A stretch of DNA of 64,000 bases from Zea mays. Taxonomy: Eukaryota > Streptophyta > Magnoliopsida > Poales > Poaceae. A program made the position numbers and the translations under genes. Below the pieces are notes generated by a model that saw nothing but the letters and a program-made list of their open reading frames with translations, had not been told where the DNA came from and did no database searches. Numbering within the stretch: the stretch's first letter is position 1; each line of letters begins with the position of its first letter. Shown piece by piece: positions 45,626 to 55,844 of this stretch. The DNA lies in assembly GCF_902167145.1 (NCBI RefSeq), contig NC_050098.1, positions 76,362,207-76,426,206 of the forward strand, in the 5' to 3' direction.

Positions 45626-48526
45626 ATGGCCAGAGTGCGTTCTACCGCTAGGGTTGAGCGTGAGGGAGGCGAAGCTGAAGGATCGGAGACTGTTCCCATC
45701 TCCGAAGCGATGCAACGATCCGGACTGGTAACCCCGGAAGAAATCCCCACTGCTGAGACAGAACAGGCGACTGCCGAAGCGGAAGAAGGAAACATTGAGG
45801 AAACTGATTCCGAAGATGATTATCGTATTGCCATGCCAAGTAAGCCCAGCCACTTGGACTTCGGAAAGTCGACTGTTTCGAAGGCTGATCTTTCCAAGAT
45901 GGTGAAGTCGGGTTATTTCAGTGAAAGTCAGAAGAAGCTACTATGCTTCGGGGGGGAAGAAACTACCCCGAAGCCAGAGAAGGATGAAATAGTCATTTTC
46001 AAGAGCTTTCTAAAGGCTGGGTTGAGATTCCCCCTGCATGGGATTATTGCAGATGTATTGAAGAGGTTTGGGATCTACTTTCATCAGCTGACTCCTAATG
46101 CTATCGTTAGGCTTAGCGTCTATATCTTGGCCCTCCGAAGCCAGGCGGTGGAGCCGTTTGCCGACAGCTTTTGTCGAGTTCATGAGCTGCATTATCAGAC
46201 GAAGGCTAGAAAAGATGGATTGCATGATAACTTTGGTTGCTATAATTTTGCCTATCGGAAAACCACAAAGTTTCCTGTCATCAGCTATCGAAGCAAGTGG
46301 CCGGCAGGCTGGAAATCGGAATGGTTCTACGTCAAGGTTGATGACGACAAGGAGAAGCTTGTGCAGAGTCCGCTTGAACTAATCTTCGGAGAAACCCGAC
46401 CTCATTGCAACATGACACCAGAAGGTCCAACCCAAAAAGCGTTGGCTGAGTTTAAAATTATTTCAGAGCATATCAGCACAAGAGACCTGGTTCAAGAGTT
46501 TTTGGCTTTCAGGGTTTTTCCTACCTTAAAAGAATGGGAAATGCCGAAGCTAGAGGGGGAGAAGAAAGAAGGGGAACTTGTGCGGTTACCTTACTATTAC
46601 AAGTTTAAGAAATATTTTAAAACACCTTGCCAAGAGTGGCTGGACACAATTGAAATAATGTGCAATGAAATACTCGGTAATTACTCCAAGAAAGAGGATC
46701 AGTTGATGACTGCGGCCTTCGGTACCCGTCCGAAACGAAGACTGAATCGAGTGCTGGACGCCCTGGGTTTTGAATACCCTGACTACGAAAATCTGAATAA
46801 AGGTGTCGAAGGCCGGAAAAGGAAAAGGGTAGCCGAAGCTTTAAATGAAGATGAGAAAGAACCACCAAAAAAGAAGAATATTCCGAAGAAGAGGAAAGTA
46901 TCATCTCCGAAGCAAAAAGTATCCGACGAAGAGGAGACTCCCGCATCACGCTCTGCCACTGACGTGGAAGAGATTTTGAAGGTAATGACTGAATCCCTGC
47001 CTGCGAAGCTAAGTCCATTGGGGCCTCAACTGACAAAGTTTTTTCAGAAGGAAAAGGAGCCCGAAAAAACGAAGAAAACAACTAAAACAAAGAGACAAAG
47101 AATCATCGCAGTGACAGAAGTCATTGACAAGACACCACCGAGAGCTTCAGCTCAGAAGATACCAGCAGCTGAGGAAATAACAAATATTGAAGTCACACCT
47201 TCGGAGGTCGCGGCTACCGAAGCTACCTCAACTGAAGATTTGAATTTGGCAAGCACAATCAAACACATCGACAAAATGCTGCTAAACATGGCCACAGAAG
47301 AAACCACTACTGCCGCCGAAGAGGCCATGGCCGCAGTGTCTGAGAAAGAAAAGGAAATTGCTGACGAAGCTTCAGAGGACGAAGCCTTCATGTTTCAAAA
47401 TTTAGTTGGACAAGAATTGTCAAAAACCGAAATAGAAGAGCTTAAAGAATATGCCAAATCTTGCGGATATAAACCAGGAGCACTCCTCTTCGGGGGTATT
47501 GACGATGAAAAATTAGACTGTATCCGGGATCAAACTGGAGCTAAGGTTATCGGTACTCTATCAAAGAGTATCGGTTTTCCGAAGCTGGAAACGGACATTA
47601 GCCGCTACCGACGACAACATATCGTTGGTAGTTTATTTTATTCCAATTTCAAGGTGAACTACTTTTCCCTTGACTTTTATTGTTTTTAATAATGAAGACA
47701 TGTCTAACGAAGGTTGTTTACGTGCAGAGTATGCTGTTGAGCAAGGCTTTGAAAATGCAGCAAGATCTAGAAGACAAAAAACACGAGGTTATAATTGAAA
47801 ATTTAGAGAGCAAAATAAAAGAGCAATCAGCTACTATTGAAAAGAAAAACTTCGAGCTTCAGACAACTGAAAGCTTATTGGTAGAAGCCGAAGCTAAAGT
47901 AGCAGAATTGAATACGAAGCTTCTCTGCCAATCTGAACAGTTTGAAAAAGAAAAGCAAGAACTTAATACGAAACTTGAAGCCGAAGTCCAACAAAATTCA
48001 GATTTGAAAAAATTATTGGCAAGCCTTCAAGACAAATGTTTGGAGTTTAGCAATAAATGTATTCAACGATTGAGAAAAATCTTCCACTCAGTTGGGGCCA
48101 GCAGTGGGAAGTTCACCCCGTCAACTGAAGATTTACCAAAGACCTTCGAACATATTGAGGGTGAAATTGATGAACTTGACGAAGTTATAGCCGGGCACGG
48201 TGACTTCTGTGCCTGGGTAGCTTCTCGGGGCACTGCTGCAGCTTTTCTGAAAGCTGGCTGCGACCATGGAAAAATTGTTAATAGGCCCAATTTCACTCTA
48301 TCACCATCCATTTTAGATGATATTCCTGACCTCGCCCGAAGCATTTCTAATAGATTTGTAAAGATGATATGGACAAAAGGCGGGCGAGAAAAGGCTGGAG
48401 ACGAAGCTCGGAGTCATCTTGAACCAGTAAGAAATCATACCTTGTGCTTACCTTTTCCTTCAAGCTTGGTTTTGACCCACAACAACTTAATTCATGTAGG
48501 ATGACGAAGTCAAGACCGATGCTTAA
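45626..48526 (+). CDS. GL-2 antisense accessory gene, three exons, apparently intact
   Basis: Exons 45626-47653, 47728-48426 and 48500-48526 join in frame to about 917 codons. Introns of 74 and 73 bp have GT-AG ends (GGTGAAC...GTGCAG and AGTAAGA...ATGTAG). The start MARVRSTARV recurs in GL-3. Residues about 120-380 (GLRFPLHGIIADVLKRFGI, QLTPNAIVRLSVYILALR) fit the Pfam family called putative gypsy-type transposon (Transposase_28). Basic patches RKRKRV and PKKRKV (residues 420-425, the SV40-type nuclear signal) suggest nuclear entry. Exon 2 is heptad-rich (coiled coil), followed by GHGDFCAWVASRGTAAAF. Grande elements of Zea are known to carry an antisense accessory gene for a nuclear protein. 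The molecular function is unknown. It is transcribed against pol. Confidence 0.75.
47654..47727 (+). other. Intron 1 of the GL-2 antisense gene
   Basis: GTGAAC...GTGCAG between codons for SNFK and SMLLSK. GL-3 has a 73-bp intron at the same codon position (60725-60653, minus, GTAAAA...GTGCAG), so the intron is conserved and predates both insertions. Confidence 0.75.
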
Positions 48527-49411
48527 AGAGTATGACGCCGAAGCTGAGGCCTCATGAAGATCAGTAGGAGTAGACTGTAGACAAACTCAAGAAACTTTTG
48601 AAATAACTTTTGTAAATATGACTAAACTGTTCTTAATGAATTCTGTTCATACCTTGTAATATGCTCTTACCCTTCCATTAATGTATGAGAGACGCTTTGA
48701 TGTGGACGAAATTATCTTTTTGAGCCGAAGGCGAAAAAACACCTTCCCTTCTTTTCGTACACAGCGAAGCATAAAAAACAACTTTTCCTTTTTTCCGAAG
48801 TTCTTCTTTTCGTACACGACGAAGTACAAAAGACAGTTTTTTCCTTTTTGCCGAAGCAACCACTTATGCTATGATGATGGTTATCCTACATATGCCTGGA
48901 TGAATGTTTATGAATGCAAATGTTATGATGTAATGTGATGTGCAAATGAATGTCCAAACACATATCCAAAGCCATAATCACAACCGTTATTTCCTTAGAA
49001 ACAATCACATATCAGCGCTGACTTTTCGCTGTAAGCCTCCCTTAGGAGCTTCTTCGCCTTTTACTTCAGCGGAATCAGCGTTGACTTTTCGCTGTAAGCT
49101 CTGCATTCCCTTAGGAACGTCTTTGGAGCTTCTTCGCCTTTTACTTTCGGCGGAATCAGCGTTTATTTTTCGCTGTAAGCTCTGCATTCCCTTAGGAACG
49201 ACTTTGGAGCTTCTTCCCTGTTTCTTTCCGGCACTCGATGGTGCGTTCTCAGCTTTTACATTTACATCTTTGGGGGATTTTGCTCTTATAGAGCTAAAAA
49301 AAGGAAATTACATGTGATGGCCCCATTAAAAACCTTTCTCCCCCTTCAGAAAGGAAAAGGGTGCCATGAAAGAAAAAATAAAAAATATAAAATATAAAAA
49401 ATTACATCAAG
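48527..49411. other. GL-2 spacer between antisense gene and integrase, with tandem repeats
   Basis: The two convergent coding regions end here. 48719-48857 has two imperfect copies of a unit around CTTTTCGTACACGACGAAG. 49008-49215 has about 2.7 copies of an 82-bp unit beginning ATCAGCGTTGACTTTTCGCTG. No coding potential is supported. GL-3 keeps parts of both arrays (59267-59400 and 59580-59660). Confidence 0.7.
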
Positions 49412-50594
49412 TTATACATAATATCGCCGAAGCTCATCCGCATTCCAAGATCTAGGAATGTCGTTGTCGTCCCTATCCTTCAATCTGTATGAACCGGGTC
49501 TTGACGAAGATACTACCAAAAAAGGTCCCTCCCATTTCAACTGCAACTTGCCCACTGTATCTAGGTTAGCCACTCTCCGAAGCACCAAATGTCCTGGCTC
49601 AATATTCTTTAGCCGAACCTTTCTATCACGCCATTTGATTGTTTCGGCTTGATATTTATTGATGTTCTCCACAGCTTGAAGCCTGATCCCTTCTATAACA
49701 TCTTTTTCCACAGAATGATCAGCTTCAGGATCTGATTCTGCCGAAGCTACTACTCTTCTTGATCCAGTTTTAGCTTCTTCCGGGGTTATTGCTTCGTCAC
49801 CAAACAATAATTTGAATGGAGTAAAGCCTGTTGACCTTGATGTTGTTGTGTTGTGGCTCCATACCACTTTGATTAATTGATCTGGCCACTTTCCCCTAGG
49901 TTGATTGAAGATTAACTTCATTATTCCTGTCATTATGATGCCATTGGCTCTTTCAACGAGTCCATTTGACTCCGGATGCCTGACTGATGCAAAATGGATC
50001 TTCGTGCCAATTTGATCACAGAATTCTCTGAAAGCTTCGGAGTCGAACTGTGTTCCATTATCTACAGTGATGGCCTTTGGTACTCCGAAATGACAAACAA
50101 TATTCTGCCAGAAAAACTTTTGAATGGTGGCCGAAGTTATTGTGGCTAAAGGCTTTGCCTCAATCCATTTAGAAAAATATTCCATAGCCACTACAACATA
50201 TCTTAAGTTTCCTTGGGCCGGTGGTAACGGACCTAACAAGTCAAGGCCCCACCTTTGCAATGGCCAGATGGGTTGTATCAGCTGAGTTAGGGACGAATGT
50301 TGTTTTTGATCTCTTGCACATTTCTGACAACCTTCGCACTTTTGAACTAATTCCGCTGCATCCGAAGCTGCCTTCGGCCAATAAAACCCTTGACGGAAAA
50401 CTTTTCCAAGTAACGGCCTAGATCCAATGTGAGATCCACACAGGCCTGCATGTATTTCTTTCATCAATACTATGCCTTCGGCTCTAGATAAACACTTGAG
50501 TAATGGATCACAAACTCCATGCTTGTACAACTCCCCTTCTATCATGACATATGGACGAGCTCTTGCCTCTATCCTCCTGTTGTAAGTTTCGTCA
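49412..50594 (-). pseudogene. GL-2 integrase
   Basis: The frame is open from just after a TGA near 50596 to the end at 49412. The zinc region is complete (H..H in EIHAGLCGSHIG, then CEGCQKC). The catalytic residues are present: Asp in WGLDLLGPLP, Asp in ITVDNGTQF and Glu in HPESNGLVERANG. The tail contains LKNIEPGHLVLRRV and PFLVVSSSRPGSYRLKDRD. There is no chromodomain, as expected for Tat elements. Only the TGA (where GL-3 has TCA, in the GNCLSDDE context) separates it from RNase H, so a single base change would have broken pol. Confidence 0.85.
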
Positions 50595-50596
50595 TC

Positions 50597-52420
50597 TCAA
50601 AGGAAATTACCCTGAAGGTAAGAGATAATCTCAGTTCTCCAGTCTTCACTATAAACAGGAGATATATTGAGGACTCCTCTTTCAAGAAGTTCCACTGAAG
50701 GTGCTTTTATTGTTTCGAAGAACACATCCGAAGGTAAGGGCAGCCCCTGTGCTGCTGACTTAGCAAGCAAATCAACATGCTCATTTTGTCCTCGAGGGAT
50801 ATTTTTGACAGAAAATCCTTCGAAGGAAGCTTCAATCCTTCGGACCGTGTCTAGATATTTTTCAAGCTTCGGATCTTTAGCCTTACAACTCTTGTCGATA
50901 TGACCCGAAACAACCTGGGAATCAGTTTTAAGAATGGCCCTTCTGATTCCCATTGCTTTTAACTTCCGAAGGCCCAAAAGCAGGGCTTCGTACTCAGTAA
51001 TATTGTTAGTACAACTAAAATCGAGTCTTGCTGCATAACAAGTTTTAACTTTAGATGGTGAGACCAACACAGCGGCTGCTCCTGCTCCGAAGGTTCCCCA
51101 AGACCCATCGCAAAACACTGTCCATACTTCAGCATCTTTATTTGTTTCTTCATCCTGAGCCCCTGGCGTCCAGTCAGCAATGAAATCTGCCAACGCTTGA
51201 GACTGGATCGAAGATCTATGCACATAATCAATGCAAAATTCATTGAGCTCTACAGCCCATTTTCCAATCCGTCCAGTAGCTTCTCTATTTCTCATAATAT
51301 CCTTCAATGGTTGTGAAGAAGGAACAACAATATTGTATGCTTGAAAGTAATGCCGAAGCTTCCTGGATGCCATCAAAACAGCATATAACACCTTCTCCAA
51401 TTCTGTATAGTTTTTCTTTGATATACTAAGAACTTCAGATACAAAATACACTGGGACCTGCTTCTTGACTTGGCCATCAAGCTTCTCCTGGACAAGTGCT
51501 GCACTTACCGCTGAATGCGAAGCTGCCACATATAATAACAAAAGAGCCCCTGGCGTTGGTGGAGTTAATGTTGTTAAATCTATCAAATATTGCTTCAGTT
51601 CCTCGAAGGCTTTTTGTTGGCTTGGTCCCCATTGAAAGACTTCGGCTGATTTCAGCACTTCGAAGAATGGTAAATTTCTCTCTGCTGATCTGGATATGAA
51701 TCTATTGAGAGATGCCAGCCTCCCTGTCAATCTTTGGGCCCCCTTTTTTGTAGTTGGTGGCTCCATTCGAAGTATAGCTTCAATTTTACATGGATTAGCT
51801 TCAATTCCCTTTGTTGAAACCAAGCATCCAAGAAATTTCCCCTTCTTTACTCCGAAGACACATTTTTCTGGATTCAACTTTAGACCAGCTTGTCTAAAAC
51901 TGGCGAAGGTCTCCTGCAAATCAGCAATGTGATTTTCCTGTTTCGTGCTTTTTATAATGATATCATCAACATAAGTTAGCACATTTCTGCCTATCTGAGA
52001 CTGGAGAACCTTCGCAGTCATTCTGCTGAAACTTCCTCCAGCGTTCTTGAGCTCCTCAGGCATCCGAAGGTAACAATATGTTCCACTAGGGGTTATGAAA
52101 CTGGTCTTTGGCTCATCCTCCTTCTTCATCCAAATTTGATGATAGCCTGAATAACAATCGAGAAGACTCATAAGCTCTGACGAAGCTGCTGCATCAACTA
52201 AGGAGTCTATCCTTGGCAATGGGAATTCGTCCTTCGGACAGGCCTTGTTGAGATCCGTAAAATCGATACACATTCGCCATTTGCCATTGGCCTTTTTTAC
52301 CATAACAGTGTTAGCTAGCCATTCTGGGTACTTTACTTCTCTGATAACTCCTGCACTGAGGAGTCTTTTGACTTCATTCCGAGCGCCTTCGGCCTTGTCA
52401 TCAGACATTTTCCGAAGCCT
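50597..52420 (-). pseudogene. GL-2 reverse transcriptase with two RNase H domains
   Basis: RT motifs: EVKYPEWLANTVMVKKANGK, MCIDFTDLNKACPKDEFPLP, LLDCYSGYHQIWM, the catalytic YVDDIIIKS, KCVFGVKKGKFLG. A first RNase H-like connection (YVAASHSAVSAALVQ, YTELEKVLYAVLMASRKL) is followed by a second RNase H with DGSWGTFGAGAAAVL, EYEALLLGLRKLKA and KTDSQVVSGHI, showing the acidic active-site residues. Dual RNase H is a hallmark of the Tat lineage. A TAG at 52421-52423 separates it from protease and the TGA near 50596 from integrase; the frame itself is otherwise unbroken. Confidence 0.88.
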
Positions 52421-53365
52421 CTACTTTCTAGGTCTGAAAGATGGGTCAACATTGAGCGAGTGTTCAATAACATCCCTGTTAACTCCGCAAAGGTCATTGG
52501 CTGACCATGCAAAAACATCTTTGTTGTTGAACAAAAACCTTATCAAGGTTTTCTCCTGTTCTTCGGATAATTGAGAGCCCAACAGCACCTTCTGCTCTGC
52601 TATGTCCTCACATAAGAGCATGGGCTTCGGCTGATCTGCTGAAGCTGCTTTCTCCCTTCTGAATTTGTACTGTTCACAAGCTTCAGCTCCATCTATGTTA
52701 TGGATTGCATTTGAGTCAGTCCAGTTTCCCTCGGCCCTTCTGGCAGCTTCCTGGCTTCCATGAATAGTAATGGGTCCTTGATCCAAAGGTATCTTCATGC
52801 AAAGGTAAGCAGGATGAAGAATTGCTTCGAAAGCATTTAGTGTGCCACGACCAATAATTGCATTGTAAGGGTATTCCATGTCAACAATGTCAAACACAAC
52901 TTGCTCGGTTCTGGTATTGTTGATGAAGCCGAAGGTCACTGGCATGGTGATCTTGCCCAGTGCTACAATCTGTCTTCCTCCGAAGCCACAGAGAGGGTGT
53001 GTAGCATCATGAATCTTGTCTTCTGGCTCTTGCATTTGTCTGAAGGCCTTAGCAAATATAATATCAGCTGCACTGCCTGTATCAACCAAAACATTGTGGA
53101 CCAGAAATCCTTTGATAACGCAAGAAATAACCATAGCATCGTTATGAGGAAAATCCTTGAGCTGAAGATCCTCTTGGGAGAAGGTGATTGGAATGTGTGA
53201 CCATCTTGACTTGATGAAGGGTCCCTGCACTCCAACATGTTGTACCCTTCTCTGCGCCTCTTTCTTCTGCTTTTTGTTGGCTGGTTCTGAGCACGAACCA
53301 CCTGTTATCGGGAACACCAGCTTCGGGGCCGAAACAGCTCCAGCTTGATCGTTAATCGAAGCCAT
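52421..53365 (-). pseudogene. GL-2 protease region at the start of pol
   Basis: It begins at ATG 53365 (MASINDQAG), 30 bp from the primer-binding site. A basic patch (NKKQKKEAQRR) is followed by SRWSHIPITFSQEDLQLKDF, the active site LVDTGSAAD, CGFGGRQIVALGKITMPVTF and MEYPYNAIIGRG. A linker with LLCEDIAEQKVLLGSQLSEE precedes RT. No Gag and no zinc knuckle are present. An in-frame ATG further upstream (53428) lies in the LTR and is unlikely to be used. The frame ends at TAG 52421, where GL-3 reads CAA. Confidence 0.8.
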
Positions 53366-53394
53366 CAGCTCAAAAAGTGGAAGTGAGTTGACCG

Positions 53395-53408
53395 GAGGTG
53401 GGCGCCAA
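53395..53408 (-). other. GL-2 primer-binding site
   Basis: The minus strand reads TTGGCGCCCACCTC directly after the 5' LTR end. Confidence 0.75.
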
Positions 53409-53993
53409 TGTTGGGGACTTGTTCTCAAATGCTATGAATTAAGAACAAGGCAACATAAAATGTTAAATGTTAATGTCCTTCGTCCAACGAAGCATTATTC
53501 CCTTGGGGATTAATGGACCTTGGACGAAGGTTGATGACAATACGATTACGAAGGTTAAAACTTCGTAATTGAATTTTAATAGATTGTATAAGATAACATA
53601 AAATATAGAGTATCAAAGGTAAATGAATCATGAACGAACCATATTATATCTACTCAGTATATTTAATCATTGAATACAGTTATACCTCTGCCTTGGCAAA
53701 GATTGGTTCCCGAATGATGCGATTGCAAATGCAGGAATCCATGAACAGTAAAGGAGTATTGTTCATTATTTATAGGCACAGGACACAGCCTGTGGGGAAT
53801 TACAATTATGCCCCTTTATAAGGGATTACAACAGCGACCCAAACATTTATGGACTAAAAGGTCATTCTACTTTTAAGTCGGTTTGTAATTCCGAAGCTTC
53901 ATGAAGAGGATCCTTCGGTCATCTCATGCGGACAGCTTCAGCCGAAGCTGCTTCTTCCTACAAGACCTTCGGAGACGAAGCATAGTCCCAACA
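53409..53993 (-). repeat. GL-2 5' LTR
   Basis: 585 bp, TG...CA ends. Minus-strand TATAAATA at 53774-53767; the leader hairpin (53765-53742) has one mismatch here. It drives the pol transcript leftward. Confidence 0.9.
53893..53905 (-). promoter_or_regulatory. Three-unit heat-shock-element match in GL-2 U3
   Basis: GAAGCTTCATGAA fits nGAAnnTTCnnGAAn exactly. It lies about 120 bp upstream of the TATA box in the transcription sense, and the 3' LTR keeps it (45074-45086). GAAGC words are common in this family, so chance is not excluded. Confidence 0.45.
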
Positions 53994-55193
53994 CTTACAA
54001 ATGCAGGAATTTCTATACTTTGAATGTTTGTACTTTTGTGCCAAAACTCACCAGCCGATCTGTGGCTGTCTGGCTGCAGAGCTGGTCAGGGTTGTTAGGG
54101 TCTAGTCCTTTGTGGCCCTCCTGGTAGACCTCAATGTCACTAGGCTTTTGGCCACTCATAGCTTCCTGTATAAACAAAAAACATTCATAAGGAATCATAC
54201 TATTTGCTAATCGACATAGCTAGATCAAACTTACCATTCTTTTAGCTTTTCGTAGCATGTCGTCACCGCCAAACTTGTGGTTAGGATTGGTTCCTCGACA
54301 TTGTCTGTGATGCGCTGATGCTTTCTGGAAGCCTTCGGAAGCCCAATATCGACACCAAGCATAGTACGCATCAGGCACGGGCGCCATCCATGGAACCATC
54401 ACCCGCACACACAATGTTACATATTATATCAATCACAACAATCAATAAAAAGGGTAAAACAAATTGAATACTAACCTCACGATATTGATCCTCAGTCAAA
54501 TATATCTTTGAGGACCCTTCCTTTTTATTCAAGGGGCCTGCTTCTTCCGGATGCTTTTGAAAATACAGGTTTGTAGCCTGAATTCTCGCATAGTATATGG
54601 CATCCTTCACCAGCTTCTTTGCATTGTTTTGGAACACACGTTCAGTGTGCCCCATGTAATCCTCTCCGTTAGGCAATCGATATCGAAGCTACAACATAAA
54701 GAATACAAATACAATGGTATAAGTCATAGAATTACAATATTAAGAAACATAACAAAAAAAATAAAGAATTCATACCCAAAAGTCATTACGCACAAGTCCC
54801 TGTCTGTCGGTGTGGTTTCGTTCCTTTTTAAACTTGTACTCGTCCCAGGTACTGACGAGCACCTCATCCTCGGTATCACCGTTTGGCACATTCACTATAC
54901 CAAGGTAGTGAAGGCGGCAAAGAGAACCCAATGTAAGGTTAACCTGAGTGTGGTGTCCCTTGCCGACGGGAGTTAGTTTGGCCGACGGGAATCTTTAGAA
55001 TTCCTGTAGTGTGAAGTGTAAGGTAAATCAATGTAATAAAGGCTGAAGCTGAGCATTGCTTTTATAAATTGGTCAAAATTTTATTAGCAGTTACTAAATG
55101 TAAGTAAATACCAAACCATAGTAATAATAAGTAAAAGTAATAACAAAATAATCCCAATGCAATGAAATGACAAATTAAGTTTAAGTTCCATAC

Positions 55194-55802
55194 TGTTGGG
55201 GGTCTGCTTCGTAGCCGAAGGTCTTGTAAGAAGAAACACCTTCGGAAGATCAACACTCAAATAACGCAGAAGCTACCTTACACAGAACTTCGGCAGAACG
55301 ACATGCCTAAGACGAAGGGTTGCACTGACTTAAAGATGAAAAGATAGATTGACCCATGATAGTTTGTGTCATGATTGTAATCAATTGTAAAGGGTATAAA
55401 TGTAATTTCACACAGGCCGCGCCCTGTGCCTATAAATAGTTGAACAGTACCCCCGTACTGTTCACACTGATTTGTACTCGCTCGTGCATCACGCTTGTAC
55501 TATCTCCTTCTGCCAAGCCGAAGGTACAAATGTAATTTTGCACTATTTCTGTTTATTCATGATAATATAATAGAAGATGAGTTAATAATGTTACATAATC
55601 ATTCATATTGTTTTTTATGTTTTACATGCTTCTTCTTTCATTAATGTATACTGCGATGATTAAGGTATGTCCTTCATGACCTTCGTCTGAAGATCATTAT
55701 ATCCTAAAAGAAATAATGCTTCGAAGGATGAAGGGCCTTAACCTTTAACATTTTGTGTTGCCTTGTTCTTAATTCATAGCATTTGAGAACAAGTCCCCAA
55801 CA
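55194..55802 (+). repeat. GL-3 5' LTR (609 bp)
   Basis: TGTTGGGGGTCTG to GTCCCCAACA. TATAAATA at 55431-55438 and a perfect hairpin, TGAACAGTAC / GTACTGTTCA with a CCCC loop, at 55441-55464. The primer-binding site TTAGCGCCCACC follows at 55803. Confidence 0.88.
55431..55464 (+). promoter_or_regulatory. GL-3 LTR TATA box and leader hairpin
   Basis: TATAAATA, then a perfect 10-bp stem with a 4-base loop. The 3' LTR repeats it at 63537-63570 with one loop change, so the stem is kept while surrounding bases differ. Confidence 0.55.
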
Positions 55803-55844
55803 TTAGCGCCCACCTCCCGTGAACTCACTTCCACTCTTAAGTTG

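Larger units (their letters stand above)
44591..53993 (-). mobile_element. GL-2: complete gag-less Tat-like retrotransposon (9403 bp)
   Basis: LTRs of 584 and 585 bp bound a minus-strand element: primer-binding site, protease, RT with two RNase H domains, integrase, spacer with tandem repeats, then a long antisense gene, a polypurine tract and the 3' LTR. The target duplication CTTAC is at 44586-44590 and 53994-53998. LTRs differ at about a dozen sites (about 2%, counted by eye), the youngest measurable insertion here. It lies in an intron of the CACTA-1 gene, on the same strand as that gene. The second, archaeal-type RNase H marks the Tat lineage. There is no gag. Confidence 0.9.
43760..54945 (-). 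pseudogene. CACTA-1 Ptta/En-Spm-type gene, split by GL-2
   Basis: Minus-strand exons, approximate: 54945-54778 (LTLGSLCRLHYLGIV, TWDEYKFKKERNHTDRQG), 54689-54477 (RLPNGEDYMGHTERVFQNNA, TEDQYRE), 54403-54234 (WMAPVPDAYYAWCRYWASEG), 54167-54056 (SDIEVYQEGHKGLDPNN), then after the GL-2-bearing intron 44567-44456 (YGEEMVHRHGLDFDW), 44355-44190 (LEIMRMHEEMRQQCEFIEA), 44110-43981 (Gln/Pro-rich) and about 43890-43760 (FVDSLFAFPPPGGGSGQ, stop 43760). The domain is the plant Ptta family. A TGA follows DFDW, probably CGA to TGA, and the acceptor before WMAP reads GG where AG is expected. The 5' end is missing. Confidence 0.7.
43083..55011 (-). mobile_element. CACTA-1: CACTA (En/Spm) DNA transposon carrying GL-2
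   Basis: The termini are CACTACAGGAATCC (43083) and the inverse GGAATTCCTGTAGTG end (55011; TTCCTGTAGTG seen), giving an inverted repeat of about 12 bp. The 3-bp target duplication is TGA. GCCGACGGGA motifs crowd the left subterminal region. Without GL-2 and its duplicated CTTAC the element is about 2.5 kb. It has one minus-strand gene of Ptta type and no TNP2-like transposase, so it is non-autonomous. The gene starts almost at the right terminus, suggesting its 5' part was lost. Confidence 0.9.
13756..55193 (-). mobile_element. Chr-3: chromovirus-type element hosting most of the window
   Basis: The minus-strand element has its 3' LTR at 13756-17083, pol C-terminus at 17084-17335, the rest of pol at 39350-42712, a tRNA-Met-type primer-binding site near 42699-42710, and a 5' LTR starting at 42713. 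Chr-4 (17336-39349) is inserted in pol. CACTA-1 (43083-55011) and GL-3 (from 55194) are inserted in the 5' LTR, whose end lies outside the window. Chr-3 inserted into GL-1; the candidate target duplication is GTTGG (13751-13755). Gag and the protease start are missing. The two LTRs differ by roughly 6% over the first 330 bp (counted by eye), the oldest value I can measure here. Confidence 0.85.
42713..55193 (-). repeat. Chr-3 5' LTR, interrupted by CACTA-1 and GL-3
   Basis: LTR sequence is at 42713-43082 and 55015-55193, aligning with 13756-14300 of the 3' LTR. CACTA-1 sits between (TGA duplicated at 43080 and 55012), and GL-3 begins at 55194 after GTTCCATAC, where the other LTR continues ATTAATC. 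The remaining LTR lies beyond the right edge. Confidence 0.85.

Noticed and set aside
45626..48526. Antisense gene interpreted as a host gene captured between transposons
   Set aside because: It lies between the integrase and the 3' LTR of GL-2, and GL-3 carries a homologue in the same place, so it belongs to the element family.
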